Below, one piece after another: positions 16,829 through 25,198 of a DNA stretch of 64,000 nt. The position numbers were made by a program, and so were the translations under genes. Numbering within the stretch: position 1 is the stretch's first letter; the number at the start of each line of letters is the position of its first letter. The DNA is from SM23-32 sp964434535 (GTDB lineage: Bacteria > Planctomycetota > Brocadiia > SM23-32): positions 50,968 to 114,967 of the forward strand of contig CAYSWA010000006.1 in NCBI GenBank assembly GCA_964434535.1, in the 5' to 3' direction. The notes beneath the pieces were generated by a model. That model saw only the letters and a list, made by a program, of their open reading frames with translations, was not told where the DNA came from and searched no databases.

Positions 16829-17233
16829 CTACCGGCGCATGGCGCCGTCGGGACCCGTGCCCCGGATCGCGGCGAGCAGGTCCGCCAGCGGGCCGTCCTT
16901 GGTCAGGTAGACCTCGGCCCCGCAGGCGAGCATGTGCTCGCGCGTCCCGTCCAGGTCGTGCATGGAAAGCCCGATTACGCGCGTCTGGGGCAGCTCGTCC
17001 TTGATCGCGCGCGTCGCCTCGGCGCCGCTCATGCCGGGCATCGAGACGTCCATCAGGATCACGTCCGGCCTCAGCTGGCGGGCGCGCTCGATGCCCTCTT
17101 CGCCGCTGGCGGCAGTGCCGACGACCCGGATGCCCTCCTCGTCATCGAGCAGCGAGGTCAGACCCTTCCTCATCACCGTGTGATCGTCGACGATCAGCAC
17201 GCGCACGTCCTCGTCCCGTTCCCCCTGGCCCAT
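16829..17233 (-). CDS. Stand-alone response-regulator receiver protein
   Basis: The protein has 134 residues from ATG 17233 (ATG 17260 also possible; no strong Shine-Dalgarno at either). It contains a full receiver domain: VRVLIVDDHTVMRKGL with the acidic pair, PDVILMDVSMPGMSG with the phospho-acceptor aspartate, TRVIGLSMHD and EVYLTKDG with the conserved lysine. The sequence is closest to NarL/FixJ receivers, but the DNA-binding helix-turn-helix is missing: the protein stops about 10 residues after the receiver. It may act through a partner or be a truncated regulator. No histidine kinase is in the window. Confidence 0.85.
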   Translation of the reverse strand: MGQGERDEDVRVLIVDDHTVMRKGLTSLLDDEEGIRVVGTAASGEEGIERARQLRPDVILMDVSMPGMSGAEATRAIKDELPQTRVIGLSMHDLDGTREHMLACGAEVYLTKDGPLADLLAAIRGTGPDGAMRR

Positions 17234-17369
17234 GTCGGACCACCGCCCCTCGTCTCGCATGTCGATGACGGCGCGCCGTCCGCCCCCGGACAGCCGATCG
17301 CCCCCCCGGCCACCCGCCGGGCGGCGGCTGCTGCCTTGCGCAGCCCCGTCGGCGCGCGGCCCAGGCGCG

Positions 17370-17398
17370 AATGTACGCCCCGGCGGGCCGCCTGTCAA
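17370..17398 (-). promoter_or_regulatory. sigma70-type promoter for receiver gene
   Basis: Minus strand consensus TTGACA (17398-17393), 17 bases, TACATT (17375-17370). The predicted transcript start near 17363 rules out translation from in-frame starts further upstream. Confidence 0.6.
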
Positions 17399-17447
17399 GC
17401 CGGGCCGCTGCCGCGCACGGAGCCGTCCACTGCGCAATCCCCCGGTC

Positions 17448-18647
17448 CTACCCGCCCTTGAGGGCGCGGGCGAAGCGGGCGCCGAACTCGCGCCCCTCGG
17501 CGAGCTTCTGCGGCGTGGGGCGGCCGCAGAAGGTGAGGCTCTCGATCAGCGCCGAGTCGAGCGGCTCCAGCAGCTCGCGCGCGTAGCGCTCGGCGCCGCC
17601 GGCCCAGCCGAAGCTGCCGAAGAACGCTGCCTTCTTGCCCGCCACGGCCTTCTCGGCCGCCATCTCGAGCGCCTGGCGCACCGGCGGGAAGAGCCCGCCC
17701 TCGTAGGTGGGGGCGCCGACGATCAGCCCCGCCCGCCTCCAGAGCGCCGGCAGGATGTAGCTGACGTGCGTCTTGCCCGCGTTGAAGACCTCCAGCGCCA
17801 CCCCCTCGGAGGCCACCCCCTGCGCGACGGCGTCGGCCATCCCCTCGGTGTAGCCGTACATGGTCCCGTAGACCATCGTCGCCGCCGGCTCGCCGGCCTC
17901 GGAGCCGTAGCGGGACCACTTCCGGTAGAGCTCGATCATGCGGCGCGGCTCGCCCCGCCAGCAGAGGGCGTGGGTCGAGGCCAGGATGTCGATCTCCAGC
18001 CCCTCCAGCCGGTCGAGGGCCTTCAGCACGGAGCGATGGAACTTCGCGATCACGTTCGCGAAGTAGCGCAGCGCCTCCTGCTCGTAGAAGTCCAGGTCCG
18101 GCGCCTCGTCGTCGAAGAGCGCCCCCTTCAGGTGGCCGTAGCCGCCGAAGGCGTCGCCCGAGAACAGGATGCGCCGGCCCTCGTCGTAGGTCATCATCGT
18201 CTCGGGCCAGTGCACGAAGGGCGTCATGAGGAAGCGCAGCGTCGTCTCGCCGAGCGAGAGCGTCTCCCCGTCCTGGACGGCGCGGACGTTCCGGGTGATG
18301 CCGAGGAAGGAGCCGAGCATCTCGGCCATGCGCTCGGAGCCGACGATGGTCAGGCCGGGGTTATGGCGGCGCGCCTCCAGCAGCAGCCCGGAGTGGTCGG
18401 GCTCCAGGTGATTGACGATGACGTAGTCGACCTCGGCCAGGTCGGCCAGGGGGGCGAGGTTGGAAAGGAAGTCCTCGGCCTGGGGCAGCTTGACCAGGTC
18501 GATCAGCGCCGTCTGCTCGTCCCGGATGATGTAGCTGTTGTAGCAGATGCCTTCCTGCTCGATGGGCCACAGGCCCTCGAACAGGCGCGTGGTGTGGTCG
18601 TTGACGCCCACCCAGTGGACGCCGGGCTTGAGCTGGACGGCCGGCAC
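17448..18647 (-). CDS. Flavodiiron protein (FprA/NorV type A), copy 1
   Basis: The protein has 399 residues: a metallo-beta-lactamase-like diiron domain (1-250) followed by a flavodoxin domain (about 255-395). All iron ligands are present: H80, E82, D84 and H85 in NHLEPDHSG, H146 in PFVHWPET, D165 in FSGDAFGGYG, and H226 in ASTHALCW. The FMN loop is YGTMYGYTEG and the second flavodoxin loop GAPTYEGGLFPP. Such proteins reduce O2 to water or NO to N2O in anaerobes and protect oxygen-sensitive enzymes, receiving electrons from rubredoxin or F420H2. No rubredoxin is fused or adjacent. The gene lies just behind the receiver gene promoter; a second copy is at 26202-27407. Confidence 0.95.
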   Translation of the reverse strand: MPAVQLKPGVHWVGVNDHTTRLFEGLWPIEQEGICYNSYIIRDEQTALIDLVKLPQAEDFLSNLAPLADLAEVDYVIVNHLEPDHSGLLLEARRHNPGLTIVGSERMAEMLGSFLGITRNVRAVQDGETLSLGETTLRFLMTPFVHWPETMMTYDEGRRILFSGDAFGGYGHLKGALFDDEAPDLDFYEQEALRYFANVIAKFHRSVLKALDRLEGLEIDILASTHALCWRGEPRRMIELYRKWSRYGSEAGEPAATMVYGTMYGYTEGMADAVAQGVASEGVALEVFNAGKTHVSYILPALWRRAGLIVGAPTYEGGLFPPVRQALEMAAEKAVAGKKAAFFGSFGWAGGAERYARELLEPLDSALIESLTFCGRPTPQKLAEGREFGARFARALKGG

Positions 18648-18682
18648 GGGCGTTACCCCCCTCGTCGGCGTGGGTAGTGGCC

Positions 18683-18783
18683 TGTGACTTTTGATTCTGC
18701 CGGTGGCCGTCTTAAGTGTGGCACGGCCCGGTGGGAAGCCCGTGCCACCGAACCACGGCCCATAATCTCAAGTGTCAGGGACC
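18683..18783. repeat. Hairpin-rich dispersed repeat, copy 1
   Basis: Diverged copy of the element also at 38141-38228 and 55738-55800. Shared blocks are TTTGATTCTG, AAGTGTGGCACGGCC and GGAAGCCCGTGCCACCGAACC. It occupies most of the 196-base spacer between the flavodiiron and prepilin-peptidase genes, which holds no other feature. Confidence 0.65.
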
Positions 18784-18843
18784 AGCAGGCTTACGATTCT
18801 ACGCCGGGCGGCGCGAAGCGGCAAGGCCACGGCGGAGGCCCCC

Positions 18844-19728
18844 TCAGGCCAGCAGCCGCTCGACCAGGTACTCGGCCGGCTCGATGAACTGGGTCAGCAC
18901 GTCGCGGAAGATGATCGCCACCCCCGAGGTGAGCGCCAGGAACGGCCCGTAGGGCATCACGTGCTCGTCCCGCATCAGAAGCAGCGGCCCCCCGTAGAGC
19001 AGGCCCACGAACGGGGCGAGCAGGAATCCGATCACGGCGACCTTCCAGCCGAAGAACGCCCCGACCATGGCCATCAGCTTCGCGTCGCCGAGCCCCATCG
19101 CCTCGCGCTGGAACATGACGTAGCCGACGATGGCGGTGAGCACCACGACGAGCCCGCCGCTCAGCGCTCCGATCGCCGCCGCGATCAGCCCGTCCACGTG
19201 CGGATGGCCGCTCAGGCCCCCGAAGGTCTGGTAGGCGGCCGGGCCCACGTGGAGCTGGGGCAGCATCAGCCCCGCCAGCAGCCCGCCCAGGACGCCGAAG
19301 ACGCTGACCTCGTCCGGGATGATCAGGTATTCCACGTCCACCGCCGCCGCCACGATCAAGAGCGAGATCGCCAGCAGCATGATGATGACCTCGCCGACGC
19401 CGGCCCCGGCGTGGAGTCCCTGCCGGTAGTAGACGAGGGGGAAGACGAGCCCCGTGAGGAGCTCGACGGCCGGGTAGCGCCAGGAGATCGGCGCCCCGCA
19501 GTCCCGGCAGCGCCCCCGCAGCAGCACGAAGCTGAGCAGGGGGACGTTGTCCTGCCACTCCAGCATCCGCCCGCAATGGGGGCAGAAGGAGCGCGGCGGG
19601 TCGCCGACGGTGTCGCCCCGGGGCAGGCGGTAGATGCAGACGTTGAGGAAGCTGCCGACCACGCAGCCGAGCACGAAGAGGAAGAGCAGCATGGCGGCCG
19701 TGGGCGGTAAGAGCGCGAGCGTGGGCAA
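18844..19728 (-). CDS. pilD: Prepilin leader peptidase/N-methyltransferase (A24 family)
   Basis: The 294-residue membrane protein starts at TTG 19728, chosen for the GGGAGA ribosome binding site; an internal ATG at 19692 would drop 12 residues. The N-terminal motif GSFLNVCIYRLPRGD is followed by the two CxxC pairs of the zinc-binding cytoplasmic domain (CPHCGRML and CRDCGAPI), the mark of the bifunctional methylating type. The two catalytic aspartates lie in VDVEYLIIPDEVS and GLGDAKLMAMVGAFFG. Several membrane spans follow. The enzyme cleaves type IV pilin or type II secretion pseudopilin leader peptides and methylates the new N terminus. No pilin genes are nearby. A GC-rich VHVG/GG insert lies between the catalytic segments. 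Confidence 0.93.
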   Translation of the reverse strand: MPTLALLPPTAAMLLFLFVLGCVVGSFLNVCIYRLPRGDTVGDPPRSFCPHCGRMLEWQDNVPLLSFVLLRGRCRDCGAPISWRYPAVELLTGLVFPLVYYRQGLHAGAGVGEVIIMLLAISLLIVAAAVDVEYLIIPDEVSVFGVLGGLLAGLMLPQLHVGPAAYQTFGGLSGHPHVDGLIAAAIGALSGGLVVVLTAIVGYVMFQREAMGLGDAKLMAMVGAFFGWKVAVIGFLLAPFVGLLYGGPLLLMRDEHVMPYGPFLALTSGVAIIFRDVLTQFIEPAEYLVERLLA

Positions 19729-19795
19729 ATCGGGTCTCCCTCTGCGCCGGTGAGGACGGCGGCCGGCCGGCACGGGGCGGGCGTGGGCCGGGCAC

Positions 19796-21799
19796 TCAGA
19801 TCAGCAGCAGCTTGCCGAACGCCGCCGGGTCCTTGCGCTGCCCGGCGCGCCCCGTCCAGCTCAGGCTCAGCTCCTCGTTGCCTTCCTCGTCGTAGCTGTT
19901 GAGGGCCAGGTCGAAGCCGATCACGGCGGGCGCGGCTTCGACCTGGGAGAATACCGCCCACGGGACGGCGCAGTCAACCCGGTAGCCGACCGCCGTGGGG
20001 CCGAGCTCGACCCGGACTTCGGACTCGTTGGAGGTCCGCACGCGCGGCGCGGCGCCTTCCCGCCCCGAGGGGCAGACGGTGACGTGCATGACGCCGTCCT
20101 GGTATTCGCCCCGCCCGATGCGCTGAGGCGCCCGCCCGTCCAGGTAGATGGTCAGGCCGTCGGCCTTCGCGTTCGGGTCCATCTCCTCGGTGGCGGGGCG
20201 GCGCAGGTTCTCCTCCACGTCGGCGTAGACGTAGAGGTTCTCCTCGTCGTGGGCGACGCTGAAGTCGAAGCTGTGCCCGCGCACGGGCTTCTCGCCGTGG
20301 TGGGCGGGGTGCAGGGGCGAGGGCACGTGGGTGCCGCCGGGGCGGCCTTGCTTCGCGCCCGGCTCGTAGCCCTCGACGCGCGGCGCGGTGGTCACGATGT
20401 GGTGCAGGTGCTCCAGGGCGCCGGCGCCGTCCACGGTGAGCAGCGCGTCCAGGCTCAGCGCCTCCAGCGGCGGCCGCACCAGCACCTCCAGCTCCTGCTG
20501 CCGGCGCCCGTAGGGGCGGAGCGCCTCGAAGGTGAACTCGGCGGGGACGACCTGGTCCTCCCCGTGCGGCCGGCACTCGACGCTGACGCGCTGCTCGGCG
20601 TCGGTGAAGTTCTTCACGTGGTAGCGCAGGTCGATGTTGAGCAGGCCGTCTTCGTCGAGGCTGGCGCCGCGCAGCTCGCTCCAGCCGGTGACCTGGCCGG
20701 CGCGCTCGTCGAGCACGGCGACGGCCTCGGCGAGCCGGGCGGGTATGTCCAGGTCCTGCGGGCAGGGCTCGAGGCACTTGCCGCAGAGCCGGCAGAGGGC
20801 GGCCTTGCCGGCGAGGGCGGCGTAGCGGCTCTTCGCGTGCTCGGTCAGCCCGAAGACGCGCTCCAGGTTCAGTATCTCGAAGTTCTTCGGGATGTCCACC
20901 CCCTCCGGGCAGGGCATGCAGTAGCCGCAACCGGTGCAGTAGAGGCCCATCAGCTCCTTGCGCTCCTGGATCGCCTCCTCGATGCGGCGGTGGTCGGCCT
21001 CGCTGAGGGCGCCGGAGGCCGAGGCGGTCGCCACGTTCTCCTCCAGCATCTCCATCGTCGACATGCCGGACAGGGCGAGGGTGACGTTCGGGTTGGAGAG
21101 CACGAAGCGCAGCGCCAGCTCGGGCGTGCTCTTGACCTCGCCGACCAGCTCCTCGGCCTTCTCGCTGGGATAGCCGAGCCGCCCGCCGCCGACCGGCCCC
21201 ATGATGACCACGCCCATGCCCTGCTGGGCGGCGTGGGCGATCGCCTCCTCCAGGTGGCGGTCCAGCAGGTTGTACTGGCAGGTGACCGACTCGAAGAGCC
21301 CCGTCTCGGCCATCTTCTTCAGGCTCTCGGCGGAGCCGTGGAAGCTGTGGCAGATGTGCGCGATCAGGCCCTGCTCCTTCGCCTTGAGCAGCTCCCGGTA
21401 GAGGCCGTCGTCGCCGGCGAAGCACTTCTCGAAGTTCTCGTAGTTCAGCCCGTGCACGTTGTAGATGTCGATGCAGTCGGTGCGCAGCAGCTCCAGCGAC
21501 TGCTCCAGGTAGCGCCACCACTGGCCAGTCTCGCCCTTGTCGTAGTGATGGTTCTTGGTGGAGAGGACCACCTGGTCGCGCAGGCCCTCCATCGCCTCGC
21601 CAAGGACGCGCTGGCTCTCGCCGCCGCAGTACATGACGGCGGTGTCGAAGTAGTTGATCCCCAGCTCGACGGCGCGTCGCAGCAGGGGGATCGCCTTCTC
21701 GCGATCGACCTGCCGGGCCGAGGTCATGGGCAGGCGCATGCAGCCGAAGCCGAGTCGCGACACTTTGAGTCCCGTCTTGCCGAGCGTGGCGCACTCCAT
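19796..21799 (-). CDS. Aldo/keto reductase-ferredoxin protein fused to a CBM9-like domain
   Basis: The protein has 667 residues. Residues 1-290 form an aldo-keto reductase barrel: LGKTGLKVSRLGFGCMRLPM, then FDTAVMYCGG with the catalytic Asp and Tyr, LSTKNHHYDK with the Lys, and YNVHGLNYENF with the His. Next are two 4Fe-4S clusters of the PF13534 type, CTGCGYCMPCPEGVDIPKN and CRLCGKCLEPCPQDLDIP. The C-terminal region (about 400-667) resembles a carbohydrate-binding family-9-like/DOMON fold: YVYADVEENL, DGLTIYLDGRAP, VDCAVPWAVF and IGFDLALNSYDEEGNEEL. AKR-ferredoxin fusions are common in anaerobes; adding the CBM9-like tail is unusual. Starts at ATG 21799; a TTGCGG-17-TATAAT promoter lies upstream. 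Substrate unknown. Confidence 0.88.
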   Translation of the reverse strand: MECATLGKTGLKVSRLGFGCMRLPMTSARQVDREKAIPLLRRAVELGINYFDTAVMYCGGESQRVLGEAMEGLRDQVVLSTKNHHYDKGETGQWWRYLEQSLELLRTDCIDIYNVHGLNYENFEKCFAGDDGLYRELLKAKEQGLIAHICHSFHGSAESLKKMAETGLFESVTCQYNLLDRHLEEAIAHAAQQGMGVVIMGPVGGGRLGYPSEKAEELVGEVKSTPELALRFVLSNPNVTLALSGMSTMEMLEENVATASASGALSEADHRRIEEAIQERKELMGLYCTGCGYCMPCPEGVDIPKNFEILNLERVFGLTEHAKSRYAALAGKAALCRLCGKCLEPCPQDLDIPARLAEAVAVLDERAGQVTGWSELRGASLDEDGLLNIDLRYHVKNFTDAEQRVSVECRPHGEDQVVPAEFTFEALRPYGRRQQELEVLVRPPLEALSLDALLTVDGAGALEHLHHIVTTAPRVEGYEPGAKQGRPGGTHVPSPLHPAHHGEKPVRGHSFDFSVAHDEENLYVYADVEENLRRPATEEMDPNAKADGLTIYLDGRAPQRIGRGEYQDGVMHVTVCPSGREGAAPRVRTSNESEVRVELGPTAVGYRVDCAVPWAVFSQVEAAPAVIGFDLALNSYDEEGNEELSLSWTGRAGQRKDPAAFGKLLLI

Positions 21800-21875
21800 C
21801 ACAGCTTCTCCGGGTAGTTGTCTGGAATCTCGGGGCGCGGCCCCCGGCGCCCACGGCGAGGCAGGCGAACCGGCG

Positions 21876-21904
21876 ATTATAGGCCGCCCCCGCCGAGGCC
21901 GCAA
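21876..21904 (-). promoter_or_regulatory. sigma70-type promoter for aldo/keto reductase
   Basis: Minus strand TTGCGG (21904-21899), 17 bases, perfect TATAAT (21881-21876). Confidence 0.6.
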
Positions 21905-21950
21905 CAGCCGCCCGGGCGACGCCCCGGCTCGTCTCGCGCGGAGGGCGGCA

Positions 21951-22008
21951 GTTGTCGGTTGTTCAGTTGTCCGGGAGACGGCGAGAGGCCGTGCCGTCAA
22001 CCGACAAC
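21951..22008. repeat. Inverted GTTGTCGGTT heptamer-type repeat at a gene end
   Basis: GTTGTCGGTT (21951-21960) and its exact complement AACCGACAAC (21999-22008) face each other across 38 bases. Adjacent bases continue the 7-base pattern (GTTGTTC, AGTTGTC on the left; CGCTAAC, CGCCG on the right). The right arm encodes the last residues and stop of the membrane protein at 21997. The stem could also act in transcription termination, although no T-run follows. Confidence 0.6.
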
Positions 22009-22749
22009 CGCTAACCGCCGTCCCTCTCTTGCTCGGTCCCCCCCGTTTCCCCGGCTGACGACGTAGTAGCGGATGTGGATGGCGACGGCCAGAAGCAGGA
22101 TCAGGGCCACGAACGCGAACGGCACGTACGGCCCGAGGGCGGCGAGCCGCTCGTGCAGGTGACGGAAGACCACGCCCCAGCAGAAGATGGCCAGGTACGT
22201 GCCCGCCAGCACCACCGCCAGGTTCACCCACGTGCGCAGGCCGATCAGAAACCCGATCACCGAGCCGACCAGCGGGCCCGTCATCCAGAACGGGAACCAC
22301 ACGAACAGCAGCAGCCCCGGCACGCCGAACTTCATCACCGTGCGCTCGTGCGCCTGGGCCGCCCGGCGGGCGCGCCGCATGGTGTCCTCCAGCGGCGGGA
22401 TCACGATCAGGTGGTGATAGGAGAGCACGAAGAGCGGGTAGAACAGCCGCACCATGAACGTCTCGATGGCCATGTTCGCCCCGATCACCAGCGGCGCCCC
22501 GAACCCGAAGGCGTAGCCGGCGCTCATGCCGGCCGCCCGGCCGCCGAGGATGTGATGGAAGGTCATCGAGAGCACGTTGCGTCCGAAGCCCGCCGAGCGG
22601 AGGTAGGCGAGGCCGACGAGGACGAAATAGCCGAGCAACACGACGATGCCGGCCACCAGCACCTTGCCCTCGGGGCGGGCGAGCACCCGGCCCACCAGGG
22701 GGCCCTGGGGCGCCTCGGGCGGCGACTCCGGTTCGCGACGGCTGTCCAT
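21997..22749 (-). CDS. Membrane protein, small multidrug export (PF06695)-like
   Basis: The 250-residue protein has about five hydrophobic spans. The signature of the small-multidrug-export family is recognisable: RRARRAAQAHERTVMKFGVP followed by GLLLFVWFPFWMTGPLVGSV and IGFLIGLRTWVNLAVVLAGT. In that family the G-rich loop with the Pro-x-x-TG motif connects two membrane helices; the actual function is not well established. The C-terminal residues after VVSRG appear to be encoded by a dispersed heptamer repeat. Start at ATG 22749, with GGAG 7 bases upstream. Confidence 0.65.
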   Translation of the reverse strand: MDSRREPESPPEAPQGPLVGRVLARPEGKVLVAGIVVLLGYFVLVGLAYLRSAGFGRNVLSMTFHHILGGRAAGMSAGYAFGFGAPLVIGANMAIETFMVRLFYPLFVLSYHHLIVIPPLEDTMRRARRAAQAHERTVMKFGVPGLLLFVWFPFWMTGPLVGSVIGFLIGLRTWVNLAVVLAGTYLAIFCWGVVFRHLHERLAALGPYVPFAFVALILLLAVAIHIRYYVVSRGNGGDRAREGRRLAVVG

Positions 22750-22795
22750 GCGCGGGCTCCGAGCAGCGCGCGGAAGGTCTGAGGGCACCACGCGG

Positions 22796-22824
22796 ATTCT
22801 ACCTGCCCCGCCCCGTCGGCTCAA
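22796..22824 (-). promoter_or_regulatory. sigma70-type promoter for the export-like gene
   Basis: Minus strand TTGAGC (22824-22819), 17 bases, TAGAAT (22801-22796). Confidence 0.5.
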
Positions 22825-22854
22825 AGCCACGCGCTGCGGCCGACGGGCGTCCTC

Positions 22855-23012
22855 GTTGCTCGTTGCTCGTTGTCCGTTGCTCGTGCGGCGCGGCGGCGGG
22901 CGGAGGTGCCTGTTGTCGGTCGTCGGTTGTCGGTTGTCGGCCCCCTTCTGCGTTCATCCGCGGTTGCCCGCCCGCGCCTTTGCCGTTCATTCCGCAATCC
23001 GCAATCCGCAAT
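22855..23012. repeat. Three heptanucleotide arrays in one spacer
   Basis: GTTGCTC x4 (22855-22882, third unit GTTGTCC), GTTGTCG x4 (22912-22939, second unit GTCGTCG) and CCGCAAT x3 (22992-23012). All have exactly 7-base periods though the unit sequences differ. They fill the spacer between two divergent promoters. No coding signal is seen in it. Confidence 0.85.
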
Positions 23013-23016
23013 CGGG

Positions 23017-23045
23017 TTGCCCGCCCGACCGGGCCGTGCTACACT
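23017..23045 (+). promoter_or_regulatory. sigma70-type promoter for ADP-forming acyl-CoA ligase
   Basis: TTGCCC (23017-23022), 17 bases, TACACT (23040-23045). It lies directly after the CCGCAAT array. Confidence 0.55.
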
Positions 23046-23110
23046 ACGGCGTTCGCGGCGCATCCGCGCCTGCCCTTGGCCTGCTCGCCGGCCGCTTGGG
23101 AGCCCGTCCC

Positions 23111-25198
23111 ATGCTTCAGCCCTTCTTCGAGCCGACGTCGGTCGCCGTCATCGGCGCCAGCCGCTCGCCCGGCAAGGTGGGTCACGACGTGGTGCGGAAC
23201 CTGCTGGCCGGCGGCTACCGCGGGCCCCTCTACCCCGTCAATCCGAAGGCGGACGAGATACTCGGGCTGCCCTGCTACCCCTCGGTCGAGCGGATCGAAG
23301 GCGAGGTCGGCCTCGCCGTGATCGTGATCCCGGCGCGCTTCGTGCCGGAGGCGGTCGAGCAGTGCGCGGCGAAGGGCGTCGGCGCGCTGATCGTGATCTC
23401 GGCCGGCTTCAAGGAATCGGGCAAGGAGGGGGCGGCGCTGGAGGCCCGGCTCGCCGAGCTGTGCCGCCGCGAGGGCATCCGCTGCATCGGCCCCAACTGC
23501 CTCGGCGTCATCAGCCCCGTCACGGGCCTGAACGCCTCCTTCGGCGCCGCCATGCCCCGCCCGGGCAACATCGCCTTCTTCAGCCAGTCCGGCGCGCTCG
23601 GCACGGCCATCCTCGACGTGGCCGTCGGCGAGGACATCGGCCTGTCCCGCTTCATCAGCTTCGGCAACAAGGCCGACGTGGACGAGACGGACCTGATCGA
23701 GGCGCTCGGCGAGGACGACGCGACCGACGTCATCCTGGCCTACGTGGAGAGCATCGACGACGGCCCGAAGTTCATGGAGGTGGCCGCGCGGGTGACGCGC
23801 AAAAAACCGGTGGTCATCTTCAAGTCCGGCCGCACCCGCGCCGGCGCTCGCGCCGCCTCCAGCCACACCGGCAGCCTGGCCGGGTCGGACTCGGCCTACG
23901 AGGCGGCCTTCCGCCAGTGCGGCGTGTTCCGGGCCGACTCGATAGCCCGGTTCTTCGACTACGCCCGCGCCTTCGCCTGCCGCAAGCTGCCCGCCGGCCC
24001 GGGGGTGGCCGTCGTGACCAACGCCGGCGGGCCCGGCATCATCGCCACCGACGCCATCGAGGACTCGGCCCTGGAGATGGCCCGGCTCGCCGAGGAGACC
24101 GAGCGCTCGCTCGCCGAGAACCTGCCCCCGCAGGCGAACGTCCACAACCCCGTCGACGTGCTCGGCGACGCCGGCGCCGACCGCTACCGCCTCGCCCTCC
24201 GGGCCGCCGTCGGCGACGGGGCCGTCGCCTCCGTGCTCACCATCCTCACCCCCCAGAGCTCGACCGAGGTGGAGAGGACCGCCGAGGCCGTCGCCGACCT
24301 CGCCGCCGCCACCGCCAAGCCGATCCTGACCTCCTTCATGGGCAGCGCCTCGGTGCAGGAAGCGTGGAACATCCTGGACCGCCGGCGCGTGCCGAACTTC
24401 GAGCAGCCCGACAGCGCCGTCGCCGCCATGGACGCCCTGCTCGCCTACAGCCGCTGGCGCCGCTGCGAGCCGGCCGACCCGCCGACGTATGCCTTCAACG
24501 TCGAGGGCATCCGGGCCGCCGTCGGGGCCGCCATGAGCCGGGGCCGCAGCGCGCTGGCCGAGCGCGAGGCCCGCCAGATCGCCGCCGCCGCCGGCATCCC
24601 TCTGCCACAGAGCGTCTTTGCCGAAGAGGCAGAGGCCGCCGTCGCCGCCGCCGAAGAGATCGGCTATCCCGTGGTGGTGAAGATCTCCTCCGACGACATC
24701 CTGCACAAGTCCGACGCGGGCGGGGTGAAGGTGGGCCTGGCGGACGCCGAGGCCGTGCGGGAAGCGTTCGAGCGCGTGACGGCCGCCGCCCGCGCCTACA
24801 AGGAGGACGCGCAACTGGACGGCGTGCTGGTGCAGCAGATGGCGCCGAAGGGCCGGGAGGTGATCATCGGGGTCAGCCGCGACCCGCAGTTCGGCCCGGT
24901 GGTGATGTTCGGGCTCGGGGGCATCTACGTGGAGGTGCTCAAGGACGTGACGTTCCGCGTGGCGCCGCTGACGCTCGATGACGCGCGGGAGATGATCGGC
25001 GGGATCCGTGCCGCGCGCATCCTCGGCGCATTGCGGGGCGAGCCGCCGGCCGACGTGGAGGCCCTGGCCGAGTGCATCACGCGCATCTCGCAGCTCGCCC
25101 TGGAGAACCCCGAGCTGACCGAATGCGACCTGAACCCGGTGCGCGTCTACGCCGAGGGCGAAGGCGTCATGGCCGTCGACGTCCGCTTCGCCCTATAA
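23111..25198 (+). CDS. acd: Acetate--CoA ligase (ADP-forming), fused alpha and beta subunits
   Basis: The protein has 695 residues. The alpha half (1-450) has the CoA-binding Rossmann start TSVAVIGASRSPGKVGHDVV, succinyl-CoA-synthetase-like FFSQSGALGTAILDVAVGED, and the swinging phospho-histidine loop ASSHTGSLAGSDSAYEAAF. The beta half (about 480-695) is an ATP-grasp domain: EREARQIAAAAGIPLPQSVF, VVVKISSDDILHKSDAGGVK and ECDLNPVRVYAEGEGVMAVD. This enzyme converts acyl-CoA, ADP and Pi to acid, ATP and CoA, the usual energy-conserving step in fermentation of sugars or amino acids. Start is ATG 23111. The stop TAA lies at the edge of a dispersed repeat and the gene meets the methyltransferase gene tail to tail with a 6-base overlap. 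Confidence 0.93.
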   Translation: MLQPFFEPTSVAVIGASRSPGKVGHDVVRNLLAGGYRGPLYPVNPKADEILGLPCYPSVERIEGEVGLAVIVIPARFVPEAVEQCAAKGVGALIVISAGFKESGKEGAALEARLAELCRREGIRCIGPNCLGVISPVTGLNASFGAAMPRPGNIAFFSQSGALGTAILDVAVGEDIGLSRFISFGNKADVDETDLIEALGEDDATDVILAYVESIDDGPKFMEVAARVTRKKPVVIFKSGRTRAGARAASSHTGSLAGSDSAYEAAFRQCGVFRADSIARFFDYARAFACRKLPAGPGVAVVTNAGGPGIIATDAIEDSALEMARLAEETERSLAENLPPQANVHNPVDVLGDAGADRYRLALRAAVGDGAVASVLTILTPQSSTEVERTAEAVADLAAATAKPILTSFMGSASVQEAWNILDRRRVPNFEQPDSAVAAMDALLAYSRWRRCEPADPPTYAFNVEGIRAAVGAAMSRGRSALAEREARQIAAAAGIPLPQSVFAEEAEAAVAAAEEIGYPVVVKISSDDILHKSDAGGVKVGLADAEAVREAFERVTAAARAYKEDAQLDGVLVQQMAPKGREVIIGVSRDPQFGPVVMFGLGGIYVEVLKDVTFRVAPLTLDDAREMIGGIRAARILGALRGEPPADVEALAECITRISQLALENPELTECDLNPVRVYAEGEGVMAVDVRFAL

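Noticed and set aside
22855..23012. CRISPR array
   Set aside because: The period is 7 bases and there are no spacers, so it is a simple tandem repeat.
22870..24981. 703-codon plus-strand frame in another frame of the ADP-forming ligase
   Set aside because: Arg-rich shadow of the ligase gene, which carries all family motifs in its own frame.
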